Below, one piece after another: positions 24,270 through 36,399 of a DNA stretch of 64,000 nucleotides. The DNA is taken from contig NC_083692.1 in the NCBI RefSeq assembly GCF_033118175.1, positions 93,366,501 through 93,430,500 of the forward strand. The letters run 5' to 3'. The notes beneath the pieces were generated by a model, which was given only the letters and a program-made list of their open reading frames with translations, was not told the origin of the DNA and ran no database searches. Every line of letters begins with the position of its first letter. Position 1 is the stretch's first letter. The position numbers and the translations under genes were made by a program. This DNA comes from Dama dama (taxonomy: Eukaryota > Chordata > Mammalia > Artiodactyla > Cervidae).

Positions 24270-24636
24270 AAGTGAAAGTGTTAGTCGCTCAGTCCTGTCT
24301 GAGTCTTTTGACCCCATGGACTGTAGCCTCCCAGTTGCCTCTGTCCATGGGATTCTCCAGGCAAGAATCCTGGAGTGGGGAGGTGGGAGGAGGGATTGGG
24401 ATGGGGAATACATGTAAATCCATGGCTGATTCATGTCAATGTATGACAAAAACCACTACAATACTGTAAAGTAATTAGCCTCCAACTAATAAAAATAAAT
24501 GAAAATAAAAAATTAAAAAAAAAAAGAATCCTGGAGTGGGTTGTCATGCGCTTCTCCAGGGGATCTTCCTGACCTAGGGATTGAACCTGGGTCTCCCGCA
24601 TGGCAGGCAAATTCTCTACCATCTGAGCCACCAGAT
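24270..24636 (-). mobile_element. Bov-tA SINE split by an L1 insertion
   Basis: The two halves (24270-24379 and 24541-24636) join into one reverse-complement Bov-tA once the L1 at 24380-24523 and one TSD copy are removed. The SINE was therefore present before the L1. Confidence 0.93.
24380..24523 (+). mobile_element. L1 3' end nested in a Bov-tA SINE (144 bp)
   Basis: Terminal L1 3' UTR plus A-rich tail. Perfect 17-bp TSD, aagaatcctggagtggg, at 24363-24379 and 24524-24540, made of SINE sequence. Confidence 0.95.
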
Positions 24637-25204
24637 GGTGACTAACTCCCAGCTAAGCCCAAGGTGGCAGGTCAAAGCTCACACCTTCTAACTGCCCTAT
24701 CTTTCCAGCTGAAGATGATATTTCTCATAAGAATGATATTTAAAAACTGGATTTGCTCTGCCAACATCAGTATTTCCTCAATGGATGCTTTACTGTGAAA
24801 AGGTATAATTCACCAGATGTAAATTTCCAGGTTTAAAAAGCACTTTCCTAGTCTTCCTCTGATATAAAAGAGGGGCCTGTATGTGGTACTGAAAATACTG
24901 TTTACAGAAGGTAGATTCCACTGTGAGGCTGTCCAGACATACTCATCCATCCCCACATAAACCTATCCCACCTCTATTTATGCTAGATAGGAAGTAAATC
25001 TGCAAACAGCATCAATTAAAAGCAGCTGAAGGCACACATTCTTTGACTAATTAAGTTGGGATGCCTGATTCACAGCTGTTCCTACTCTTGAAAATGTTTT
25101 GTAATAAACAATAGCATTTAAGAGGTATTTTGTTCCGTGTTTCAACACTTTTCAACTTACACCAATACAGTGTGTGACTTTCAGCTTGCTTTTCCCACCG
25201 TAAC

Positions 25205-25315
25205 ACTATGATGTAGCTGTGACTGGTAGCCTGGACCCATTTCACAAATAAGGAGCCTGAGACATTGAGAGTGTGCTTTTTGCTCAAGGTCACTCGGGTG
25301 CTAAGAGAACCAGGA
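25205..25315 (-). repeat. MIR SINE fossil
   Basis: Reverse-complement MIR words 'cccatttcacaaataagga' and 'gctcaaggtcactcgggtgc'. Diverged. Confidence 0.6.
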
Positions 25316-26129
25316 CTAATGAAAAGCAATCAACTCTCGTTCATACACTGAGAAGAACAAAGTTAGCATGTCACCTCCACAGAGGACTTTCAGCTGAGGA
25401 CAAATTAAACATTGAGTCTGCTCATTTTATTTAGCTAATGCTGCTCTGATAACTAAGAGACTATTTTCTGTTGCTTCTGCAGCTATATGCAATGACTTGT
25501 CCTGTTTAAAAAAAATCTAGAAAATGTTGGCCTGGATAGAAAGACAGCATCCTTCCCGGCCTTTTTAACAGTAGAGACTTTGTTTCTCTTTCCAGGTATT
25601 AAAACGTCAATATTGGGCCTGTTTCCTTCTCCTGCATGCTTCTTTTAACCTCTACCTCCTCCCTCCATCACCATCCTTGTAATATTAAGCACTGTGGACA
25701 GATCTTAATTTAACCCTAAAAATAAGGTGGCCAATTTTGTTACAGTCCATCATTAAGTTCTTTATTAAGTAAGAGACAAGGACAAAAGTACCATGGATTT
25801 GCTGCCAACAGAGAGGCCTGTTGACTAACAGGTGACTTTCCAATCACCACCTTATCAGCGTCGATCTTGGTTACTTAACATCATGGGCAAAGCAAGAGAA
25901 GCAGAGGCTGAAGTCAAGGGGCTGGTACATCACCCTTCCTCCTCCACCAGCTCTCCCCCTCATGGCTGTAGTGATATTACCTACTCACTCTGGGAGAAGG
26001 CGAGCCAGCTGCACCAGGGCTAAGAGTACCAGAGAAGGAGAATTGGTCACATGCTGCTAAATATTCTTATAAGTATCCTGACAAGTTCATTGCTGCTCTA
26101 AATGTGAATATGGGTTTGCAACAAAATGG

Positions 26130-26515
26130 AGGGATGTGGAGGTGAAATAAGCCAGATAGAGAAAGACCAGTGCTGCATGATATCACTTATATGTGGAACC
26201 TAAAACATCAACAACAACATAAAATATATATACACAACAAACTAATGAATCTAACAAAAAGACGAGACTTGCAGATAAAAAGAACAAACTAGGGATTAAG
26301 GGGAGAGAGGCAAGATGGGGGTAGGCAGTTAAGAAGCACCAACTATCATGTATAAAATAAGTTACAAGGATAATTGTACACCATAGGGAATACAGCCAAT
26401 ATTTTATAAGCATAGAGTATACAACCTTTTAAAATTGTGAATCACTATGTAGTACACACCTGTAACTTAGATAACGTTGTACACCAACTATACTTCAATT
26501 TTAAAAATGTGAATG
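26130..26515 (+). mobile_element. Old L1 3' end
   Basis: Contains 'gaaataagccagatagagaa', 'atcacttatatgtggaacct' and 'gtacaccaactatacttcaa', the typical order of older L1 3' termini, and ends in 'ttttaaaaa'. Antisense to IQGAP2. Confidence 0.8.
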
Positions 26516-28107
26516 TAGGAAGGAAACCAAGGGAGAAAATGTCAAGTTCACTTCATTGGTGAATTCTCCATTTCTACTCTCTCAAAGCTTTCCTTTGCAC
26601 ACACAACACACCTCTGCACCCTTTCTTGTCTTCACTTGTCATGGTCAGAAGTTCCTTCAGGAACCCCCTGCACACTGACCTCCCTCCATGGACTGAAGCA
26701 CCAAGCGTGCAGAGCCTGTCCTGTCCAACGTGGTGGCCCGCAGACCACGTGTCTACGGAACATATCCCAAGCAGCTGGTCTGAACTGAGATGTTGGGGGG
26801 AAGAAAGACAGGGATATATTTTATTAATACTTTGTACACTGACTGTAAATTGCAATGTTATTTTAGATATAGCTGGGTTAAATAAAATATGTTAAAGTTA
26901 CTTTCACCTGTTTCCATTGATTTTTTAATGTGGGAACTAGAAAACCTGCCATTCCCCACCGCTGCCCCCCCACCCCACCTCTGAGCCTATGTCCCCTTTG
27001 TTCTGTCTGTATCCAGCCTGGGAGGCACATCACGAACAAGAAAATAACACTCCATCAACCCCTTATTTATCATCTGAGTCTCAAAACCAACACACAGCTC
27101 CACACCACACGAATGAATTTACTTTGTCTGATGTAGCCACTGGCCTTCTAAGCAGGCCCATTTATCATTCATGTTTGCTGAACCTTTGCTAATTCATCCT
27201 CAAGTCTGCCTTGCTGGTGTGTTTCAGACTGTAGGCAGTGCTGATCCACAAAAGGTCTATTTCAATAGTTGGTGCAGACTGCATCACCAGGACTGGGGAG
27301 CTCTATCTGCACAGAGGCCCTTTAAGACTCCCATCCCATCATCTCATGAACACAGCGGCCACTAGACAAACTACCTCAGTAGACAGAAAGGTGAGCAGGA
27401 CCCCATCCCAGAGAATGCAGAACTGCGAGAGGTGTGGCACATGCCCCACTAAACATCTGGGGATAACAGATCAAACATGAGCGTCACCATTGGGGGACCA
27501 CCATTTTCACAATAAAATACCCAGGCACAGTCAACTGATTGTATTTCTCAAGGCGACCCATACAATTCAGAAGTGCAAATCAATTATCACCAAGAGCTAC
27601 TTAACACAAAGAACTGGGGCCCCTCACAAGGCTCCTCTAAGCCAAATCACACTGGAGAAGAAACCCAAGGGGGGACTCCTGAAATCATTACATCATTCAT
27701 GCAGGTAAACCAACCTCACCTCACCCTGTGCCTGGGGGCTACTGAGAGCAAGAACATCTTCCTCGAGGAGTTTCCAGCTAGTTGGAAAAGGATGATACGC
27801 GTTAAAAGTCACCATCAACTATCAATCTAATGACTGCAACTGGAGCCAGACCAGGACCCAAGGCAAACCCCAGGAGGGCTTCAGGTGAGTCATTTGTCTG
27901 AGTTCTACTAAGCAGTTCTCCTTTTGCACACCCCCAATCGATTTTAATCTAATTTATACATATTCCTTTACATGTGTCTCTGGAACTCTTAACCTGTTAT
28001 AAAAACGTTCTCCTATAGCCTCAACTTTCTGTTTACACTTTCCCACTACTTGTCTTAATGACAACGTGGCTTTTCCTTCACAGGACCACTTCTCAGAAAC
28101 CAGGGGT

Positions 28108-28168
28108 GTGGCTGTTGCTCAGTCACTAAGTTGTGTCCAACTCCTTGCGACCCCATGGACAGCAGATA
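28108..28168 (-). mobile_element. Short BovB/BovA 3' fragment
   Basis: About 60 bp: 'gctgttgctcagtcactaag' followed by 'cttgcgaccccatggac'. BovB and BovA share this sequence, so the family cannot be fixed. Confidence 0.6.
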
Positions 28169-28407
28169 GCGGTTCCCCAAATTTCCTTAACTCGCAGGGC
28201 TGAGAAAGGGAGGGTCATTCATCACCATTCCTGCTGAACCTTCTTCCAGGCCATGTCCATCATCTCTGTTTATAAGACCTCTCCCCCCACCTCATTCCTC
28301 ACTGTGTCACTTTTCTCCCTCCTAATCCAGGACTTTTCTTTCTTGATACCATCACTGTGTACCTCCCACACCCACCTCTGCCTGGAGGCTTTAAGAATGG
28401 ATGGTGG

Positions 28408-29130
28408 CACTATGGAAAACAGTGTGGAGATTTCTTAAAAAACTGGAAACAGAACTGCCATATGACCCAGCAGTACCACTTCTGGGCATACACACTGAGG
28501 AAACCAGATCTGAAAGAGACACGTGCACCCCAATGTTCATCGCAGCACTGTTTATAATAGCCAGGGCATGGAAGCAACCTAGATGCCCATCAGCAGATGA
28601 ATGGATAAGGAAGCTGTAGTACATATACACCATGGAATATTACTCAGCCATTAAAAAGAATTCATTTGAATCAGTTCTAATGAGGTGGATGAAACTGGAG
28701 CCCATTATACAGAGTGAAGTAAGCCAGAAAGATAAAGATCATTACAGCATACTAACACATATATATGGAATTTAGAAAGATGGTAACGATAACCCTATAT
28801 GCAAAACAGAAAAAGAGACACAGAAGTACAGAACAGACTTTTGGACTCTGTGGGAGAAGGTGAGGGTGGGATGTTTCAAAAGAACAGCATGTATATTATC
28901 TATGGTGAAACAGATCACCAGCCCAGGTGGGATGCATGAGACAAGTGCTCGGGCCTGGTGCACTGGGAAGACCCAGAGGAATCGGGTGGAGAGGGAGGTG
29001 GGAGGGGGTATTGGGATTGGGAATACATGTAAATCCATGGCTAATTCATGTCAATGTATGACAAAACCCACTGCAATGTTGTGAAGTGATTGGCCTCCAA
29101 CTAATAAAAATAAATGAAAAAAAAAAAAAA
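28408..29130 (+). mobile_element. Young 5'-truncated L1 (about 720 bp)
   Basis: Starts near the end of ORF2 ('cactatggaaaacagtgtgg') and runs through the 3' UTR to a pure A-tail. Perfect 15-bp TSD, aagaatggatggtgg, at 28393-28407 and 29131-29145. The target TTT/AAGA fits L1 endonuclease. The intact TSD and clean tail suggest a recent insertion. Antisense to IQGAP2. Confidence 0.95.
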
Positions 29131-29371
29131 AAGAATGGATGGTGGATGATTTTGGGAACACCCAAAGCCACAGTTCAGAGACTTCCTCCTCTACCTACGG
29201 ATTTCACCTCCATTCTACTTAAACTGCACAGGAGTCCCACCACACCTTGGACCTTATCACTACCCAGAAACACTCCACCCTTTAAGAGCTGGACTTCCAA
29301 ACCTCTGGTTGTGGCTTTCTGTTTACCTACTTCCCCACTTCCTGATTCTTTTAGGTTCTGCCCTTCATTCT

Positions 29372-30118
29372 TGGGAGGTGCTCAGTTCAGTTCAGTCACT
29401 CAGTTGTGTCTGACTCTTTGCGACCCCATGGACTGCAGCACACCAGATTTCCCTGTCCATCACCAACTCCCGGAGCTTGCTCAAACTCATGTCCATCAAG
29501 TCGGTGATGCCATCCAACCATCTCATCCTCTGTCATCCCCTTCTCCTCCCGCCTTCAGTCTTTCCCAGCATCAGGGTCTTTTCTAAGGAGTCAGTTCTTT
29601 GCATCAGGTGGCCGAAGTATGGGAGCTTCAGCATCAGTCCATCCAATGAATATTTCAGGACTGATTTTCTTTAGGATTGACTGGTTTGATCTTGCAGTCC
29701 AAGGGACACTCAAGAGTCTTCTCCAACATCACAGTTCAAAAGCATCAATTCTAAGGTGCTCAGCTTTCTTTATGATCCAACTCTCACATCCATATATGAC
29801 TAACTAGAAAAACCATAGCTTTGACTAGATGAACCTTTGTTGGCAAAGTAATGTCTCTGATTTTTAATATGCTATCTAGGTTGGTCATAGCTTTTTTTTC
29901 CAAGGGTGGTGCTAGTGGTAAAAAAACAACCTGCCAATACAGGAGACGCAAGACACGTGGGTTTGATCCCTGGGTCGGGAAGATCCCCTGGAGAAGGAAA
30001 TGGCTGCCCACTCCAGTATTCCTGCCTGGAGAATCCTATGGACAGAGGAGCCTGGCGGGCTACAGTCCTTGGGGAAGCAAAGAGTTGGACAGAACTGAGG
30101 GACTAACACTTTCGCTTT
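29372..30118 (+). mobile_element. Bov-tA SINE interrupted near its 5' end by BovB
   Basis: The main SINE body is 29904-30118 ('ggtggtgctagtggtaaa' onward). Its outer TSD appears to be cttcattct at 29363-29371 and 30119-30127. That places its first bases to the left of the BovB insertion. The first few bases of the SINE are poorly preserved. Confidence 0.72.
29383..29903 (-). mobile_element. BovB 3' fragment nested in a Bov-tA SINE
   Basis: The minus strand carries the ORF2 C-terminal region, and the tail 'cagttcagttcag' is at the left. TSD gggaggtgct (29373-29382) / gggtggtgct (29904-29913), 9 of 10. Several indels break the frame. Confidence 0.87.
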
Positions 30119-30679
30119 CTTCATTCTCATCAGAGATGGTTCTGGGACTCTTACACTGCCCTCCATTGTACCCGTGCTGCCTTCATGAGCCTCCTTGACG
30201 AGCTGGGACCTCAAGGCCACCCATGTCAGTGATGCTCACATGGACCCTGAGGTCCCTCTTTCTATGCCTTTCTCAGAACCAACATGCCAGTCCCTGAGCC
30301 TAGTTACCCCGTTCATTTTCTCTCATCTTGGAAAACTTCCCAGTAACATGCTGATTGGTTCTCTGGGGGAAATGGAGGGCTTCTGTTGGCTCCTCAAAAC
30401 TGCCCAGGCTTTCTCTCCAACCCTGCCTGATGCACGATCACTTTCTCTATAGCAGCTGCTTTTATTCCACTATCCTCCCAACCTTCTCACATCAGCAGAT
30501 GACGACCCCCAGTACACTTCCTCGTCCCATCTGATCAGAGGAAAGGATGTCCATGTTCTTTCCATCTGGGGAGGGGTGGGAAAGCTGGAGCTGCTCCGGT
30601 CAGAGAGGAGAGCGTAATCCTCGAACCTCAGTGTGCACCAGCCTTTACTTGAGTGATTTGATTTTCTTAATCTATTGTG

Positions 30680-30811
30680 TAAATTATTTATTTACTGAAG
30701 AATAGTTGATTTACAGCACTTCAGGTACACAGCAAAGTGACTCCATCATATATACACACACACACATATACATATTCTTTTTCAGATTCTTTTCCATTAT
30801 AGGTTACCTGC
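30680..30811 (-). mobile_element. L1 3' end fragment
   Basis: Reverse complement of the L1 3' UTR: 'gaagaatagttgatttacag', 'aggtacacagcaaagtgact', 'cagattcttttccattatag'. An internal AC/AT run spans about 30744-30770. Confidence 0.78.
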
Positions 30812-31384
30812 GTGGTTTGTTAAAATGCAGACTCCACGGCCCTAGAGATGGATTTACAGGGTCTGGAGCAGACCTCAGAAGCCTGAATTTACACGCATAC
30901 CTCTGTGACCCCGATGCAAGTGGTAACTGAGTTTAGAATCACTGTCCAAAGTCATTCTCTCACTCAGATGATGGAGCTGCCTCCACTTTTGCCCTGTGAA
31001 ATGCCAGAAGCAGGAACAGCTAGATATTACAAATTATTTGAAGGAAAAAAAACAATCAATTAACACTTAAGCCAAGCAAGACTGAAAGAGCAGAGTATGG
31101 AAATGACAAGAACTGTGAATTCTTGAATTCATCTTCTAGCACCTAAACAGGTTCAAGTTTCTTAGCAAAAATGAAAGATATACAACAAAAATGTACAAAC
31201 AGCTAATTCCTCCATACTAAGAATCCAATGTTTCACTAAAAACAAACTGAATTTACCAAACAACAAGCTTAATATTCATCTTTATTTCCATGTATTTCAC
31301 CACTGAACTTTCGATGAATATTTTTTCTGATCAACATGACTTAGAATCATGGGAGAAAAGAGTTGTCAACAGCCAGAGGACCTT

Positions 31385-31490
31385 TATACTAATCTCAAAT
31401 CTGCCACTAATTCTACCATAGAATAGTGAGTTGACAAACTTCTCTGCATCTCAGGGTCCCTGTATGCAAAATCAGGATTTGCACTCTTAG
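31385..31490 (+). repeat. MIR SINE fossil
   Basis: Diverged forward MIR layout ('aatctgccactaattctacc', 'acttctctgcatctcagggt'). Confidence 0.5.
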
Positions 31491-32281
31491 AAGAAAACGA
31501 AAGCGTTCAGACCCAAAAGGCAATGGAAGACTGTCTTACAAATGCAAGACAAGAAAAAAAAAAATCATTCTGTAACAAGCATGTACACTTATTTGGCCCC
31601 CACCGGCCTTGCTTGGAGTCGCTCTGTCTCTTGAATGATGACACTGTTCTATGACTTTTGAGCATCACAGCAAGAGGCAGCCACTGGTGGGGAGGTTCTT
31701 ACAGGAAGGAAGACATCTCAGCGGTGTTGGCGCTTCATACCTTTTGATGTCTCAATGAAAAAGCAAAGCATTCTTTCAAACCAGTCAAAACAGTGGCAGA
31801 AGCAAGAAGACAACTGAGGAGTTGAATGCAGAATCCAGACACAACCAAGAAGAAAGATGCATCAAACTCTCTTGAGTGAGAATAAAACCTACACCATTGA
31901 AAAGTGTAAACTCCTACTAAAACTTGAAGAAGATGGACAGAAGAGAGACAGAGAAAAGAAAAGGACGAAGGGGTGAAGACCACAAGGTAAATTCTTCCCA
32001 GAACAAATTACCTGCAGTGGTCAGAGTTAAAACAAAAACAAGCAAGCAACCAACAGAAAAGGGAAAGAAGAGAAAGAAAAAGAAAAACATAGACAGTGGC
32101 TGTATTTTGATCATTCTACCTAAACTCAGATAGTGAGAAATGATCAAGAGTGAGAACAAAGTTAGTCCACACAGAACCGAGAAACCAAGATCACACAAAC
32201 TGAAGTTTTGAACTTACAGTGAAGACATGATCAAAACACATTAAGGAATAAAGACGTGACTGAGTGTTTGTTTCTCTAAGC

Positions 32282-32390
32282 ACACAGGTTTTGAAGTCAG
32301 ATCTGAATTGGAATATAGTTTGTCACCAGCTGACGATGGGCTCAGTTTCTCCATCTATAAAATGGGGGTAACCCCATGGAAACTGAGTGC
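32282..32390 (+). repeat. MIR SINE fossil
   Basis: Contains 'gggctcagtttctccatcta' then 'taaaatgggggtaa', the MIR core in forward orientation. Confidence 0.68.
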
Positions 32391-33009
32391 TCCGGGCCCC
32401 ACGCCTGGTGACTGGACACCTCGTGTGATAACCCCTGCAGTAAGGAATGTTTAAGACCATGGAAAATTCCAAATACCTCCCAGCATTCCAACTTCAAAAG
32501 GCTGAGAAACAAATGTGAACTCTGGCATCAGATGTCAGTTGCTCAACTTCTCCTTGGCTGGAAAAGATTCATATTGATTATTTGTATTTAAAAAAATACC
32601 TGTGCTCTGAGAAAGTATGTTTTCATTTGTCAGATCACACCTGACTGGCACCTTTCCAACATATATCCAAGGCTAGAACACAAAAGATGCGAAATTAAAA
32701 GCAGCTCTGGGTCCCAACCCCAGGTTTGGCTGATAGCAACCACACAATGCATCCTGCTGAGTCAGGTAAGCAAGCCTACGTCTGCCCCAAGGCATTTGAC
32801 CTCTGAGCTCCTCTGATCCCTAAATCCAGTCACAAGTCAAAGCCTCTCCTTTTACAGCCTTAATGTCTGTGCCTCCAACTCCAGCTCCACACTTCTGGAC
32901 ACCGCCCAGCTGAACCTCAGCCCCCGAGGCTCCAGCCACAAGCTCCACACCCTGGCAGGCAGGGCTGCCTTCACCCTGACTCCTCTGGTTCCATTCCAGG
33001 GCTGGCTGC

Positions 33010-33195
33010 TCCATTGTGGCCGACTCTTTGTGACCCCACGGACTGTAGCCCGCCAGGATTCTCTGTCCATGGACTTCTCCAGGCAAGAACACTGGAGTGG
33101 GTGGCCACTTCCTTCTTCAGAGGCCCCTCCTGACCCGGGGTTAGCACCCGGGTCCCCTGCATTGCCAGCAGATTCTTTACCGTCCACCGGGGAGC
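33010..33195 (-). mobile_element. Bov-tA SINE, GC-rich and diverged
   Basis: Reverse-complement BovA part ('cgactctttgtgaccccacg') and tRNA-like part ('gggtcccctgcattgccagc'). Confidence 0.82.
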
Positions 33196-33207
33196 GTCCC
33201 CGTGTGT

Positions 33208-33345
33208 GTATTAGTCACTCAGTCCTGCCCGACTCCCTGTGACTCCACGGTCACAAAGACCACGGCTCCTTGGTCCGTGGGATTTTCCAGGCAAGGCTAC
33301 TGGAGCGGTTGACCATTTCCTCCTCCACGGGGGAGCTTCCACGGA
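33208..33345 (-). mobile_element. Partial BovA/Bov-tA SINE next to the previous one
   Basis: 'gtattagtcactcagtcctg' then 'gggattttccaggcaaggct'. The tRNA-like part is missing or too diverged to recognise. Confidence 0.7.
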
Positions 33346-34015
33346 GACACCCCCCTGGGTCTCAGTGGCCCCCAGGCTACCCTTGACCCGCTTCTTCTCA
33401 CAGGTTACTTCCTCTCCCTACCTCCAGGATGTGCCTTGGTGGGACCAGTCCTGGCCTACCAGAAAGGTCCAGAGCCTCTCCAGCCTATGACTTCTGAGGT
33501 CAGCTGGTTAGAAAGAGTCCCAAACAGATCAGTCCTCAGAGGCAGGCCCTCCCCTCCTAGAAGACAGACCCTGGGAAGGGCCCCTACTCTCCACTCAGCT
33601 GCACCCGTCCCCATCCCCGTCCCAGCAGCCTGCCAACCTGGCTCCAGCATGGAGCAGCTTCATCTTGTCCCCCAGGACAGTGGAGGTGAGGGTAGAGCCA
33701 GGGAGAGAATGAGGAGGATGAAGGAGGAATGAAGAATTACCTTAGAAACACGAAAGCTACTTATGGTTTGAAAATACAATTAAGAATTCCTTAAAATTTC
33801 ATTAACGTTCTGTATAGTGCTGCAACATGTCTCTTAATAAGCTGATTACCAAGAAAGATCCTGCCTTCCCGATTCCAAGTTCCTGTTAGCTTTGCTTAGG
33901 AACACAGTCATGGGCAACATCCTTAGGAATAAAGAAAGTGAGGTCCAAAAGTGCAGAGAAAGTCTAGTGGATTCTCTAAAGCATTCTCTAGTCCAAAGAT
34001 TCTTTTTCTTAAAGT

Positions 34016-34111
34016 CAGTTCAGTTCAGTCACTCAGTCGTGTCTGACTTTGTGACCCCATGGACTGCAGCATGCCAGGCTTTCCTGTCCATCACCAACTC
34101 TCGGAGCTTGC
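34016..34111 (-). mobile_element. Very short BovB insertion (96 bp)
   Basis: Only the last 96 bp of BovB, tail 'cagttcagttcag' at the left. Perfect 11-bp TSD, tttcttaaagt, at 34005-34015 and 34112-34122. Confidence 0.92.
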
Positions 34112-34995
34112 TTTCTTAAAGTATGTAATCATAAACACTCAGAGTGAAGAAATCCCCTACTCAAGGCTCTCTCTTGCTTCAACATTTGCAACATGTCTCC
34201 TTTCAGAGCTGATTCTCCAGCTCACGACTAGGTAAGGCCAGCACTAGAGGCTTTATCTAATCAATGAGGTGTCCTTTTGGTATCTGAGTTGTAAGCACTG
34301 ACACAAAAGGAATCACACCCGAGTTTTGTTTCCTTTCCAGGGCACACACAAAACTGTCCCAGACTCGCTAATACAAAGAACAGCTTAGCTCACAGAAAGA
34401 GCTCTTTGAAGATAATATTTCTAAACAAGCCCATCACAGAGGCAAGGCTCTCTTGCTTTGTTTATTTTCAGAGGTAAGACCGAAAAAGTAAGCACGGCAA
34501 AAGATTTGTATGCATTTTTCTCTTTTCCTTAAAAAAGGAATATTATATTTCAGGAACTTTTCTTGGGAAACACAATAGCAGCCCCATTCATAACTACTTG
34601 CTCAACTGCAATTTGCAAACTCCCTTTCCATTTCTTGCCAAGATTTCCCTCTCCGTTTCCTGAACTTCATAACAGCTCCAGCTGAATTTCCTTCCTCAAT
34701 CCCCAAAGAGAACCCACCATCTTAAATTTTGCACAGTTGTCCTAAAAAACTGAAGAACTGAAGTTTGTAAAATAGACTTATTTTCAAATATATTCAAATG
34801 TATTTTGCAGAGATTAATATGAAATCTACTCAGCAGTATTCTTTTGGAAAAGCAACTCCTTTACTTTTAAACAGTGAGATTTTCTGGCACCAGAGAGAAT
34901 TTTTCAAAGCCTGTGCATGTCTGCACAACCCAATGCTAGCAAAATTCACATAGCAAAGAAGCTATCAATTAGCTTTTAGGGCTTATATAAAAAGA

Positions 34996-35318
34996 AACTG
35001 CAAGGAGATCCAACCAGTCCATCCTAAAGATCAGTCCTGGGTGTTCATTGGAAGGACTGATGCTGAAGTTGAAACTCCAATACTTTGGCCACCTCATGCG
35101 AAGAGTTGACTCTGGAAAAGACCCTGATGCTGGGAGGGATTGGGGGCAGGAGGAGAAGGGGATGACAGAGGATGAGATGGTTGGATGGCATCACCGACTC
35201 AATGGACATGAGTCTGAATAAACTCCGGGAGTTGGTGATGGACAGGGAGGCCTGTGGCATGCTGCAATTCATGGGGTCGCAAAGAGTCGGACACGACTAA
35301 GCGACTGAACTGAACTGA
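34996..35318 (+). mobile_element. BovB 3' fragment
   Basis: Begins 'ctgcaaggagatccaaccag' and ends in the GAACTGAACTGA tail. Flanks are A-rich (aaaaagaaa / aaaaggaaa), a possible short TSD. Small deletions break the frame. Confidence 0.9.
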
Positions 35319-35981
35319 AAAGGAAAACCTAAAAATCCATATAGTATTATTTAATATGGTAGAGGAATGTACAACTTAGTTTAAGATGGCTCACAATTCC
35401 AAAAACTCAAAGCATAAATTACCTTAGTACCATAATCATTTAGACCAAGTCATCATCTAACTCCTGACTTGGTTTCTGACAGTAATAAAGTCTATCCTTT
35501 CCCTCCAAAGTACCCTTTCTGGGGTCAATTTCAAAAGGCTCTGTACACACCCTGAAGAAGGCAGCATCTAAGGGGGCCCCCAGTCATCTTCACCTTCTTG
35601 AATTGATCCCTTTGTGTAATCCTTCCTCCCCACCCCGAGCACAAGATGGATTTAGTAACTTGATTCTAATGAATAAAATACAGCAAACTTTAGGATGTCA
35701 TTTTTGAGAACAGGTTCCAAGACTGGTTTCCACTGTACGTGCCCTTTCTGGCTCGTTCACTCTGATGAAAGCTACGGCCGGGCTGTGAGCTGCCCCAGGG
35801 AGGGCCCAGAGGGCAAGGGAAGCCTCTGGCCAAAACACAGGAGGACTAGGTGAATGCTGTCGAAACACCCCATGCACTAGGAAGAGGGTCTGCCCTGCTT
35901 GAACCCTGAGAGGACCACAGGGACCCAAAGCCAGGGGACCCAGGAAGCTCTGCAGATTCCTGACTCCCAAAAGTTGTGAGA

Positions 35982-36112
35982 TAAGGCCTTCTCTGGCAGC
36001 CCTGTGGCAAAGAGTTGGTGTTTGCACTCCAGAGGGCACAGGTTCCATCCCCTGGTGAGGGAACTGACATCCCATATGCTGCCAAATGCAGCCACACACA
36101 CACACACAAGAT
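35982..36112 (+). mobile_element. CHR-class SINE ending in a (CA)n run
   Basis: Diverged unit: 'ggccttctctggcagccctg', 'ggttccatcccctggtgagg'. It ends in (CA)8 at 36093-36108. Only a 6-bp candidate TSD (agataa). Confidence 0.7.
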
Positions 36113-36399
36113 GCAGATAACTATTTGCTGTTCTAAGTCACTGGATTTGAGAGTAATCTGTTCCACAGTCATGGATAACTAACGCATATGCCAGATCTGC
36201 CTCCTGACACAGTTAGGGTTAGCTCTCCAAGACATCATCTAAATCCTTTAGCCTGTACAGAAACAGCTCCTGGAGTGCAGAGCCACTTCATAAAGGAATC
36301 ATCTCTCTTTTTTGAGATATGCTTTAAAAATAAGTCTTTCATTTTCCCTTCACTGCCATTAATATTAGTCTTTTAAACTTAAGTCTCAAAATACTAATA

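Larger units (their letters stand above)
20299..28107. other. Non-repeat intron blocks 20299-20960, 22029-22822, 22999-23847, 24641-26129, 26516-28107
   Basis: Apart from the listed repeats, no coding segment recognised. 26516-28107 has several frames of 60-90 codons on the plus strand, none with a family match. A (TTA)n run lies near 23628-23643. Confidence 0.55.

Noticed and set aside
33010..33345. Tandem BovA segments as a single novel long SINE
   Set aside because: Each part fits a known Bov-tA/BovA unit; the second is just partial and diverged.
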